Shown here: in pieces, positions 8,571-15,579 of the stretch | Layout of the letters: every line of letters begins with the position of its first letter | Position numbering within the stretch: position 1 is the stretch's first letter | Source: Thermoleophilum album | GTDB taxonomy: Bacteria > Actinomycetota > Thermoleophilia > Solirubrobacterales > Thermoleophilaceae | Direction of reading: 5' to 3' | DNA length: 64,000 nucleotides | NCBI RefSeq assembly: GCF_900108055.1 | Contig: NZ_FNWJ01000002.1 | Span: 72,382 to 136,381, forward strand | Program-made: the position numbers and the translations under genes | Notes under the pieces: generated by a model | What the model was told of the DNA's origin: nothing | Database searches by the model: none | Seen by the model: only the letters and a program-made list of their open reading frames with translations

Positions 8571-8789
8571 GTGGGCAAGGAAGAGAAGATCGAGCTCGAG
8601 GGCGAAGTGATAGAGGCGCTACCAAACACGATGTTCAAGGTGCGCCTCGACAACGGTCACGAAGTCCTCGGGCACATCTCGGGCAAGATGCGGCGTCACT
8701 ACATCCGGATCCTGCCCGGTGATCGCGTGAAGATCGAGCTTTCTCCCTACGACCTCAGCCGCGGGCGCATCACTTACCGCTACAAGTGA
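8571..8789 (+). CDS. infA: Translation initiation factor IF-1
   Basis: A 72-residue S1/OB-fold protein that occupies the ribosomal A site during initiation. [40 protein letters not shown] and [13 protein letters not shown] are diagnostic along its whole length. GTG start at 8571. Oddity: in most Actinobacteria infA lies between map and rpmJ in the ribosomal protein cluster, whereas here it follows a cold-shock gene and no ribosomal protein gene is near. It could be a relocated single copy or a paralogue. Confidence 0.97.
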   Translation: MGKEEKIELEGEVIEALPNTMFKVRLDNGHEVLGHISGKMRRHYIRILPGDRVKIELSPYDLSRGRITYRYK

Positions 8790-8851
8790 GCGCCGCCGTC
8801 ACGGTTATCGCGGGCGCAACTCCCGACCGGCGCGCGTGTTCGAACGGTCCG

Positions 8852-9709
8852 ATGGCACCTGAGACACGCAATTTTCGGGTCGGTTGTTCCGTGAAGGCTG
8901 TGGCGGCGGCTCTCGCGGTCTGCGGGTCGCTCTTGTTGACCCCGGCGCTGGCCTCAGCGCGCGTGATCGAGCTCGGCGAACGAGCCCCACAGGTGAAGTC
9001 GGCCTGCCCGAACCTGCCGTGCGCGGTGCTTGCTGCGGCCACCGGCTATCAGGGGCGCTCCGACACGTTGGCGCAACCGTTTCAGGTGCCTGCCGACGGC
9101 TACGTCGTCGCTTTCACGGTGACTCTCTCGAACCTTGCCGACAACCAGATCCAGTTCTTCAACGACACCTACGGGTCGCCGGCACGTGTGCGACTCGCAA
9201 TCCTGCGCCAAGGTCGCACCCGCAAGACGCGACGCGACTTCCGTCTGTTGGCGCAGTCGGAGTGGTTCAACGTCGAGCAGTACCTCGGCTCGTCGCCGAC
9301 CTTCGTTCTGCAAAAGCCGCTGCGCGTGCGCAAGGGCTGGATCATCGGCATCACCACCGACACCTGGGTGCCAGCTTTCGTGACCGGTATCAGCGGCCGC
9401 AACTGGTGGCGTGCGTCTCGCGCGCGCGACAAGTGCCGCCAAGACGTCTTCGAGCAGGCAGCGCACCTGCAGATCAACCTGGTGCGCCAGTACATGTGCG
9501 ACTACCACGGCGACCGCCTGATGTACACGGCGACTTTCGTGCCCGACCCCAAGCCGACCCGCGAGACGTCGTCGGGGACGGTGACGACCCCCGGTGGCGG
9601 TAGCCGCCCAGGTAGCGGCGGGACACGCAGCGGCACGCGCACCACGCCGACCACTCAGCCGCGAACGTCGACGAGCGCCGCGGCCGCCGCACCGCAAGCG
9701 CAGCGCTAG
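8852..9709 (+). CDS. Secreted protein of unknown function
   Basis: I do not recognise the family. An N-terminal hydrophobic stretch, AVAAALAVCGSLLLTPALASA, followed by a cleavage-like ASA site, marks it as exported. The mature part (about 210 residues) is rich in aromatic residues and beta-type patterns (DGYVVAFTVTLSN, WWRASRARDKCR) with four scattered cysteines. The last 55 residues are a low-complexity Gly/Thr/Ser/Pro tail. ATG 8852 is taken; GTG 8891 would give a shorter, textbook signal peptide, and GTG 8786 overlaps the infA stop. The start is uncertain. Confidence 0.7.
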   Translation: MAPETRNFRVGCSVKAVAAALAVCGSLLLTPALASARVIELGERAPQVKSACPNLPCAVLAAATGYQGRSDTLAQPFQVPADGYVVAFTVTLSNLADNQIQFFNDTYGSPARVRLAILRQGRTRKTRRDFRLLAQSEWFNVEQYLGSSPTFVLQKPLRVRKGWIIGITTDTWVPAFVTGISGRNWWRASRARDKCRQDVFEQAAHLQINLVRQYMCDYHGDRLMYTATFVPDPKPTRETSSGTVTTPGGGSRPGSGGTRSGTRTTPTTQPRTSTSAAAAAPQAQR

Positions 9710-9717
9710 CGTCGCGC

Positions 9718-9737
9718 CGGCGCCCAGGCAGGCGCCG
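9718..9737 (+). terminator. Intrinsic-type terminator after the secreted-protein gene
   Basis: CGGCGCC-CAGGCA-GGCGCCG forms a perfect 7-bp stem with a 6-nt loop 9 nt after the stop codon, followed by CTT and, slightly later, a T-rich stretch at about 9751-9763. Confidence 0.6.
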
Positions 9738-9761
9738 CTTGTGACTCTTCGGTTGTTTCTT

Positions 9762-9789
9762 TTGCAACCCCGTCCGGCGGCGCTAGCAT
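9762..9789 (+). promoter_or_regulatory. Sigma-70-type promoter for the 112-aa membrane protein
   Basis: TTGCAA (9762-9767), 16-bp spacer, TAGCAT (9784-9789). The GTG start follows 6 nt later at 9796 without a Shine-Dalgarno sequence, so the transcript is predicted to be leaderless. This is the best-formed -35/-10 pair among the leaderless candidates. Confidence 0.6.
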
Positions 9790-9795
9790 CGAACC

Positions 9796-10134
9796 GTGAC
9801 CACGGAGGGGTGGATCTTCCTGGTCGGCTTCCGCATCTTTGATGTTGGGCTGTTGATCCTCTGGCTGATTTGGTTCTTCCGGCGGCGCAACGACGACGAG
9901 CCGGGCAGCGAGGGGAGCGACGGCGGTGGGGGCGGCCCGCCACGCGGGCCGCGCGATCCAGCACCGTCGGACGGCGGCTTGCGGTTGCTCCTGCCGCTCG
10001 GACGTTGGCGTCAGGGGCGCGCACGTGTGCGGTCCCACCGACCGCGCGTGCGGAGAGGTGGGCGGCGAGCGCTGCCGTCACCGGCGCGGGTGCGTAGTCC
10101 GCGGGTGCCGCTCCCGACGCGCACCCACCACTAG
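9796..10134 (+). CDS. Small single-pass membrane protein, unknown function
   Basis: A 112-residue protein, not recognised. One membrane helix (GWIFLVGFRIFDVGLLILWL, residues 5-24) is followed by IWFFRRR, then an acidic Gly/Asp-rich linker and a strongly basic Arg/Pro-rich tail, so the tail is probably cytoplasmic and could bind nucleic acid or lipid head groups. The gene has its own promoter just upstream. The C-terminal half is low complexity and could include frame-shadow composition, so the exact end is less certain than the helix. Confidence 0.6.
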   Translation: MTTEGWIFLVGFRIFDVGLLILWLIWFFRRRNDDEPGSEGSDGGGGGPPRGPRDPAPSDGGLRLLLPLGRWRQGRARVRSHRPRVRRGGRRALPSPARVRSPRVPLPTRTHH

Positions 10135-10193
10135 CTGCGCCGCTGCGGCGGGAGGCGCGATTCAGGGCAGCGCCCAGCCCGGGCGGGGCGTCG

Positions 10194-10484
10194 TCAGGAA
10201 CTCTCGACGGCGGGCAGCCGCTGACCGCAATAGGGGCAGTCGTTGAGGTCCTTCTGGACCAGCTGCTCCTCGGAACATCCGCAGAGTCGCAGGTTCTCGG
10301 GCGCCCACGGCAAGTTGCTGGGCGACGGCGCTAGCGGCAGCAGCTTTCCGACCACTTCGAGCTCCTCGCCGGTTTCGTGGTCGACGTAGGTGAGACCCGG
10401 CTCGACCTCCGCGATCAGCTCGTGGCCGCGGCGCGAGCGCAATCGGTAACGCTGATGAAGCGGCACGTCGCGGCACGTTATCAA
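10194..10484 (-). CDS. Small zinc-ribbon-like protein, unknown function
   Basis: A 96-residue protein, not recognised. LCGCSEEQLVQKDLNDCPYC carries two Cys pairs (CGC and CPYC) of a probable zinc ribbon near the C-terminus. The N-terminal half looks like a small beta domain (RYRLRSRRGHELIAEVEPG). Start uncertain: TTG 10484 or GTG 10466, neither with a clear ribosome site. It is divergent from the glycosyltransferase gene. Confidence 0.6.
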   Translation of the reverse strand: MITCRDVPLHQRYRLRSRRGHELIAEVEPGLTYVDHETGEELEVVGKLLPLAPSPSNLPWAPENLRLCGCSEEQLVQKDLNDCPYCGQRLPAVESS

Positions 10485-10536
10485 GGACCGTGCGAAGCTT
10501 GCTCGGCGTCACCCGCTGACCGCGACGCCCTGGCCG

Positions 10537-12153
10537 GTGATACTGCGGAGCGAGTTGCGGATCCTCGTGTTTCACGCCTATCTGCTGCGCGGTACCGGCA
10601 GCAACATCTACAACGCCGAGCTCGCCCGCGCGCTCGCCGCGGCGGGCCACGAGGTCCACCTGATCTGCCAAGAGCATCGAGCGCGCGAGCTTGGCTTCGT
10701 CAATCGCGTGATCGAAGCGGTTCGCGACGAACGTGACGTTGCGGCTGCCACCGACTCTGGAGCAGGCTCGGGGGGCGGCTCGGTGAGCGTGTGGATACCG
10801 GAGATAGGGGAGACGCTGCCGGTCTACGTTGCCGACCACTACGAACGCTTCCGAGCGGTACCGCTGCCACAGCTCGACGACAACGCGATCAAGCGCTACG
10901 TGCACACGAACGTGGTCGCCGTGAGGGCGATCGCGCAGCGTGTGCGTCCAGACGCGGCACTGGCCAACCACCTGGTGATGGGGCCGGTGATCGTCAGACG
11001 CGCGCTGCGCGGGCTCGGGGTGCCTTACGTGGTCAAGATTCACGGCAGCGCTCTCGAGTACGTGGTTCGACCCCACCCCGAGCGTTTTCTCAGCTATGCG
11101 CGTGAAGGACTGGAAGAGGCGACTTGTGTGCTCGTGGGGTCCTCGAATTTGGGTCGTCGCCTGCTCGAGGTGGTAGCGCTGCCAGGCCTCGAGAGGAAGC
11201 TGCGGCTGGCGCCGCCGGGGGTTCGCACCGATCTCTTCCGGCCGCTCGGACGTAACGCCGCCCGAGCGCGTCTACGTAGCGCCTGGGCCGCGCCGAGCCC
11301 TCGCGGGGACGGCGGATGGGGCGAAGATCCGCGGGCTGGCGAGGCGATCCGCCGCTTCGCTGCGAGCGACGGTCCACTAGCGGCCTACGTCGGCAAGCTG
11401 ATTCCCCAGAAAGGCGTGCACACCGCGATTCTCGCTTGGCCCTTGGTGGCCTCCCGCGTTCCGGACGCGCGGCTTGCGATCGTCGGGTTCGGGTCGGGGC
11501 GCGAGTCGCTCGAACGGCTGCGCGAGGCTATCGCGGGATGCGACTTCGAGGCCGCTGAGCGAGCACTGCTCGAGTTTGCCGCTGCTGGCAGCGCCTCCGA
11601 CGTTGGTGCGTTGCCCGACGAGATACGCGCGCGCACCCCGCCCGCGACCCTGGTCGACGCGGCGCTTGCCTCACTCCGCCGCGTGCTCGCACGCCAGGCC
11701 GACGAGTACGTTCGTGGCGCTCCGGCTGCCGCTGCCATCGAGTTCACCGGCGCGCTGCCTCATGAACGCCTTGCCTGGCTGCTGCCCGCGCTCGACGCTG
11801 TTCTCGTGCCTAGCCTTCTGGAGGAGGCGTTCGGCATGATCGCCGTGGAAGCCGCCGCTTGCGGGTGCCCACCGATCGTCGCCGACCACTCGGGCCTTGC
11901 AGAGATCGCCGTCGAGCTCGAGTCGGCGCTGCCCGAGCGCGTTCCCCCTTTGCGCATAGCGGGTCGCACGCCGCAGATCGAGGCGCTCGCCGGGCGCACT
12001 GTGCAGTGGCTGACGCTGGACGAGCGGGCGAGGGAAGAGGCTCGCCGTCGTCTGGCCGCGGCTGCGCAGCGCTGGTCGTGGGAGCGCGTGGCGGCTGACG
12101 TGGCAGCAGCGCTCGCCGGGCGGGTCGAAGCACTTCCCTCGCCGCGTCTCTGA
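10537..12153 (+). CDS. GT4-family glycosyltransferase
   Basis: A 538-residue GT-B glycosyltransferase with the N-terminal RILVFHAYLLRGTGSNIYNA and HEVHLICQ, a central AYVGKLIPQKGVHTAI (start of the nucleotide-sugar domain, near residue 290) and the donor-binding PSLLEEAFGMIAVEA close to residue 430. Oddity: between IVGFGSGRESLERL and IEFTGALPHERL there is an insertion of about 70 mainly helical residues that most GT4 enzymes lack. Start could be GTG 10537 or TTG 10555 (MRILVFHAY). Acceptor unknown; no polysaccharide genes are adjacent. Confidence 0.82.
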   Translation: MILRSELRILVFHAYLLRGTGSNIYNAELARALAAAGHEVHLICQEHRARELGFVNRVIEAVRDERDVAAATDSGAGSGGGSVSVWIPEIGETLPVYVADHYERFRAVPLPQLDDNAIKRYVHTNVVAVRAIAQRVRPDAALANHLVMGPVIVRRALRGLGVPYVVKIHGSALEYVVRPHPERFLSYAREGLEEATCVLVGSSNLGRRLLEVVALPGLERKLRLAPPGVRTDLFRPLGRNAARARLRSAWAAPSPRGDGGWGEDPRAGEAIRRFAASDGPLAAYVGKLIPQKGVHTAILAWPLVASRVPDARLAIVGFGSGRESLERLREAIAGCDFEAAERALLEFAAAGSASDVGALPDEIRARTPPATLVDAALASLRRVLARQADEYVRGAPAAAAIEFTGALPHERLAWLLPALDAVLVPSLLEEAFGMIAVEAAACGCPPIVADHSGLAEIAVELESALPERVPPLRIAGRTPQIEALAGRTVQWLTLDERAREEARRRLAAAAQRWSWERVAADVAAALAGRVEALPSPRL

Positions 12154-12235
12154 GCAGCGGCCCGCCGACCCGCCACCCCGTCGAGCTGCCAGCCGCTCGT
12201 TCCGGGGCGTGCGTGCGCGCGTCGGGTTCGCGCGT

Positions 12236-12241
12236 TAGGCT
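12236..12241 (+). promoter_or_regulatory. Possible -10 box (TAGGCT) of the cytochrome c gene
   Basis: TAGGCT lies about 38 nt before the preferred start, leaving a short leader that includes the GGGAGGA ribosome site at 12263-12269. No clear -35. Confidence 0.35.
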
Positions 12242-12278
12242 TGCGGCCACCGTGTTCGCCGAGGGAGGAATGGCACGG

Positions 12279-12953
12279 ATGCGGGCGCTCTGCTTGGCGC
12301 TGCTGGCACTCGTGATCGCAGCGAGCGGTTGCGGACAACGCTCGCCCGACCTCGTCAAGGGCAAGGCCCTGTTTGTCGAGCGTTGCGGGTCCTGTCACAA
12401 GCTGGCGCGGGCCGGGACGCAGGGCACAACCGGTCCCTCGCTCGACGCGGCGTTTGCGCAGGCCCGTCGCGACGGCATGGACAGCGACACGATCGCTGGC
12501 ATCGTGCGTTACCAGATCGCCCACCCGCGTCGTGGCAGCGTGATGCCGGCGAACCTCGTTCGTGGCGAAGACGCTGAGGACGTCGCCGCCTACGTGGCCC
12601 ACGTAGCGGCGGTGCGGGGCGAGGACACCGGTGCCCTGGCGCAGGCTGGGCTTGCCGGCGCCACCGACGGCCGCCAGATCTTTGTGGCGGCTGGCTGTGG
12701 TGGCTGCCACCAGCTATCGCGGGCGGGAACGAACGGGCGGATCGGCCCGAGCCTCGACGATCTCGCCGCTTCGGCACGCCGTTATGGGCGGGCGCGTGGC
12801 GAGACGCCGGAGCAGTATGTACGCGAATCGATCGTTCGTCCGGACGCTTTCGTCGTGCCGGGCTTTCGGCGCGGGATCATGCCTTCGGGGTACGACAAGC
12901 GTCTGACGCGCCAACAGATCGACGCGCTTGTGCGCTTCCTACTGGGGCGTTAG
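12279..12953 (+). CDS. Dihaem cytochrome c lipoprotein
   Basis: A 224-residue exported cytochrome. The N-terminus is a lipoprotein signal ending in ASGC (Cys18), so the protein should be anchored to the outer face of the membrane. Two class-I cytochrome c domains follow: CGSCH at 36-40 with Met89 (VMP) as likely axial ligand, and CGGCH at 140-144 with Met201 (IMP). ATG 12279 is preferred because GGAGGA lies 9 nt upstream; ATG 12270 abuts that site. It could deliver electrons to one of the oxidases in this window, which is inference. Confidence 0.88.
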   Translation: MRALCLALLALVIAASGCGQRSPDLVKGKALFVERCGSCHKLARAGTQGTTGPSLDAAFAQARRDGMDSDTIAGIVRYQIAHPRRGSVMPANLVRGEDAEDVAAYVAHVAAVRGEDTGALAQAGLAGATDGRQIFVAAGCGGCHQLSRAGTNGRIGPSLDDLAASARRYGRARGETPEQYVRESIVRPDAFVVPGFRRGIMPSGYDKRLTRQQIDALVRFLLGR

Positions 12954-12977
12954 CGACACCGCCGCACGAGAGGCGCG

Positions 12978-13008
12978 GCGGCGCCGTCGTTGCCCCACGC
13001 GGCGCCGC
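12978..13008. terminator. Hairpin between convergent genes
   Basis: GCGGCGCCG (12978-12986) and CGGCGCCGC (13000-13008) form a 9-bp stem with a 13-nt loop between the stops of the cytochrome gene and the inositol-phosphatase-type gene. It can serve both directions; no U-tract. Confidence 0.5.
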
Positions 13009-13016
13009 TTCGCGCG

Positions 13017-13832
13017 CTAGGCGACGAGCTCGAGCAAGGCGCCCAACAAGCGCGGGTGCGCGACAGCGATCCCGTACGGCTGCCCCGGCAGCTCCGCGAC
13101 GGCGGCGCCCGCCTCTTCGGCGATCAGCCTGCCCGCTGCCCAGTCCCACGGTTTGAGGCCGCGTTCGTAGTAGGCGTCGACACGTCCGGCAGCGAGCCAC
13201 GCGAGGTCGAGCGCTGCGGCGCCCGCGCGTCGGATGTCGCGGACCTGCGGCAACAGTCGGGCGACGGTCTGGCCTTGGCGGGCGCGGAGGTCGGGTGAGT
13301 AGCTGAAGCCCGTCGCCACGAGGGCCCGCTCGAGCGGCGGGGGGTCTGCTAAGAGCAGCCGCTGTCCGCCGAGGAATGCGCCGCGGCCGCGTTCGGCAGT
13401 CCAGGTCTCACCGCGCAGCGGATCGTGAACAACGCCGACGAGGGCTCCACGATCGTCCAACAGCGCGATGCTCACGCACCAGGCGGGGAAGCGATAGAGG
13501 AAGTTGACGGTCCCGTCGAGCGGGTCGACCACCCAGCGGCGACCACTGCGGGCGGGACGCGCCGACCCCTCCTCGGCGAGGATGCCGTCCTCCGGTCGCT
13601 CCGCCTCGAGCAGTTCGGCGACTGTCCGCTCAGCCGTGCGGTCGGCCTCCGACACCGGATCGGTGGCCGAGGTCTTGCTAGTGACCTCCCTCGCCGGCCG
13701 CTGGTAGCGCTGCAGCAGGAGGTCACCGGCGGCGTGCGCGGCCCGCACCGCTAGCTCGGCATCGGAGCTGAGAGCGAAGGCCAGCGGACGTTCTGCGCTG
13801 TGCGTTCCGGTCGTTGCCTCGGCGGATGGCAC
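13017..13832 (-). CDS. Inositol monophosphatase family phosphatase
   Basis: A 271-residue metal-dependent phosphatase of the IMPase/FBPase fold. DPVSEADRTAE, ILAEEGS, WVVDPLDGTVNF (metal-binding WxxDPLDGT) and LKPWDWAAGRLIAEEAG (second IMPase signature) occur in the right order. It could act on inositol-1-phosphate, histidinol phosphate or fructose-1,6-bisphosphate; sequence alone does not decide. It lies 106 bp downstream of the oxidase operon on the same strand, separated by a hairpin. GTG start at 13832. Confidence 0.9.
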   Translation of the reverse strand: MPSAEATTGTHSAERPLAFALSSDAELAVRAAHAAGDLLLQRYQRPAREVTSKTSATDPVSEADRTAERTVAELLEAERPEDGILAEEGSARPARSGRRWVVDPLDGTVNFLYRFPAWCVSIALLDDRGALVGVVHDPLRGETWTAERGRGAFLGGQRLLLADPPPLERALVATGFSYSPDLRARQGQTVARLLPQVRDIRRAGAAALDLAWLAAGRVDAYYERGLKPWDWAAGRLIAEEAGAAVAELPGQPYGIAVAHPRLLGALLELVA

Positions 13833-13872
13833 GAACGCAAGGATCGAGCATCAGCGGTGATTTGTCACGCGT

Positions 13873-13890
13873 CGGCGGACCTTTCCGCCG
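13873..13890 (-). terminator. Hairpin at the end of the first oxidase operon
   Basis: CGGCGGA-CCTT-TCCGCCG, a perfect 7-bp stem with a 4-nt loop, lies about 50 nt after the last small gene of the oxidase operon and about 40 nt before the phosphatase start. Confidence 0.45.
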
Positions 13891-13938
13891 TTCGCGGGGT
13901 CCTTCGCGGCCGGTCGGGTCAGTTTGCGGCCGGTCGAG

Positions 13939-14085
13939 TCAGGCGATGGCTCTAGCGGCGGCCAACAGGGCGAGGGCGACGACGACGACGGCCGCGACCC
14001 CCAGCAACAGGCGGAAGGCGTCCTGCTCCCGGCGCAGCGGATCGAAGCGCCGCCGCCGGCCAACCTCGGGTTCGCTCTCGGTCAC
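13939..14085 (-). CDS. 48-residue membrane peptide, possible small oxidase subunit
   Basis: A very short gene starting with GTG 14085, 4 nt after the coxC stop. It reads MTESEPEVGRRRRFDPLRRE, then QDAFRLL and a clean hydrophobic helix (GVAAVVVVALALLAAARA, about residues 29-46) and stops at 13939. A charged N-terminus plus one C-terminal helix is the layout of the small fourth subunit of aa3-type oxidases, but similarity is only in shape. Spacing after coxC and absence of any other reading argue that it is real. Confidence 0.6.
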   Translation of the reverse strand: MTESEPEVGRRRRFDPLRREQDAFRLLLGVAAVVVVALALLAAARAIA

Positions 14086-14089
14086 CGTC

Positions 14090-14725
14090 TCACAGCAAGT
14101 AGAGGCTGGAAAACACGAAGATCCACATGATGTCGACGAAGTGCCAGTAGATGCCGGGCACTTCGACGCCGCGGTGCGCTTTCGCCGAGTAGTGGCCGCG
14201 GAAGCTGCGGATCGTCGCGAACGTCAAAAGCATCAGGCCCACCAACACGTGCGCGCCGTGCAGCCCGGTGAGGCCGTAGAAGATCGAGCCCTGGGCGTTG
14301 TCATGTGGAGCCCAACCGAGGTGCACGTACTCGTTGATCTGGATCGATAGGAACGTGGCACCGAGCGCAAGCGTTGTCACCAGCCCAGCTTTGAGTGCCC
14401 GGCGGTTCTCGTTGCGGATACCGGTGAGCGCCCAGTGCATGGTCAGGCTCGAGGAGAGCAGGATCGCGGTGTTGACGGCGGCCACGTCGACCGGGATTTC
14501 CTTGCCGGGAGGTGGCCACTCGGCGCCGCTCACGACCCGGATGAAGAAGTAGGCCGTGAAGAACGCCATGAAGAGCATCAGCTCGGAGATGATGAAAAGC
14601 AGCATTCCGAGCGTGGCTGGCTCGGCGCCCGAGGAGTAGTGGATTTCGGGCGGGTGCTCGTCGGCGTGAGCGTGGAAGGCAGCGTCGGCGGCGAGCGCGC
14701 CCGCCTGGGCAGGGGGCGCGCTCAC
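14090..14725 (-). CDS. coxC: Cytochrome c oxidase subunit III
   Basis: A 211-residue membrane protein with about five helices. GMLLFIISELMLFMAFF carries the conserved Ser-Glu, NTAILLSSSLTMHWAL, YGLTGLHGAHVLVGL and YWHFVDIMWIFVFSSLYLL are standard COX3 motifs. It is the short form without the first two helices, as in many bacterial caa3 oxidases where those helices are carried by subunit I; the subunit I gene here does have two extra N-terminal helices. ATG 14725 overlaps the stop of the USP-like gene by 4 nt. Confidence 0.95.
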   Translation of the reverse strand: MSAPPAQAGALAADAAFHAHADEHPPEIHYSSGAEPATLGMLLFIISELMLFMAFFTAYFFIRVVSGAEWPPPGKEIPVDVAAVNTAILLSSSLTMHWALTGIRNENRRALKAGLVTTLALGATFLSIQINEYVHLGWAPHDNAQGSIFYGLTGLHGAHVLVGLMLLTFATIRSFRGHYSAKAHRGVEVPGIYWHFVDIMWIFVFSSLYLL

Positions 14726-15558
14726 CGAGCCACCTCCGCGGGCGCCGGTTCGGCCACGACGTGTTCAACAGGCCGCGAGGTCAGCTGCCGCACGCGGTTC
14801 ACGAGATCCGCGCGCAACCACCCGGAGCGCGTCTCCGGCAGCGTCGAGATGACTATTTCGTCGGGGTCGTAGAACTGGATCGCATTGCGGATGGCGGTGT
14901 AGGGGTCGGGGTGCACTACCTGTCCGATCGCCTCGAGACCCTCGCGCCTCAGCATCTCCAGCGTGCGGGCGAGACGCTCGTGCGCTTCGTCGCTGCTGCT
15001 GGCGTCACCAAGCGGCACCAGAACGATGAAGCGCCGGCGCCCCTGGCGGGCCTTTTCGCGCAAAAGATCGAGCAGCTCGCGGCTCGCGACCGTCTGATTG
15101 GCGACCACCAGCGTGCGTTTGACCTGCTCACGCTCGTGGTCGAGGTCGACGACCACGTGTTCGACGGGAATGTCGGTCGCGGCCCGCACGCGGTCGACGA
15201 GCCCTTGGCGGAGCCACCCGGAGCGTGTCTGCGGGTGCGTCGAAATGATGATCTCGTCATAACGGCGCTCACGCAACGCGTCCATCACGGCGGTGTAAGG
15301 GTCCGGATCGACGACCGCGCCGGACGCCTCGATGCCCGCCTCGCGCAGCTGAGCGAGCGTCAACGCAAGCCTGTTCTCGGCCGCCTCGCGGACCGTCTCG
15401 TCGTAGATCACAAGACCGTGTTTGGGGGCGTTTTGCGGGCAGATCACGTGGACCTCAACCGGTCCTTGTTCGGCACGCCGGCGCACCGCATCGATCAGTG
15501 GCATCCCGGCCACCGTCTCGTTCGCGACTACCAGCAGTCGCCGCGTGTTCTCGCTCAC
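14722..15558 (-). CDS. Tandem universal-stress-like (Usp-type) domain protein
   Basis: A 278-residue protein made of two similar halves of about 135 residues. The first begins RRLLVVANETVAGMPLIDAV, the second RTLVVANQTVASRELLDLL. Each half has a DPDPYTA or HPDPYTA motif, an EI(I/V)ISTxP(Q/E)TRSGWLR motif and ends xRxxVEHVV. The fold resembles Usp-type alpha/beta domains, but the classical ATP-binding G-2x-G-9x-G(S/T) is not evident. It is inserted between coxA and coxC, coupled to coxC by ATGA overlap, so it may have a role in oxidase control or assembly. Confidence 0.75.
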   Translation of the reverse strand: MSENTRRLLVVANETVAGMPLIDAVRRRAEQGPVEVHVICPQNAPKHGLVIYDETVREAAENRLALTLAQLREAGIEASGAVVDPDPYTAVMDALRERRYDEIIISTHPQTRSGWLRQGLVDRVRAATDIPVEHVVVDLDHEREQVKRTLVVANQTVASRELLDLLREKARQGRRRFIVLVPLGDASSSDEAHERLARTLEMLRREGLEAIGQVVHPDPYTAIRNAIQFYDPDEIVISTLPETRSGWLRADLVNRVRQLTSRPVEHVVAEPAPAEVAR

Positions 15559-15579
15559 TCCTCCACCCTCCTTGTTAGC

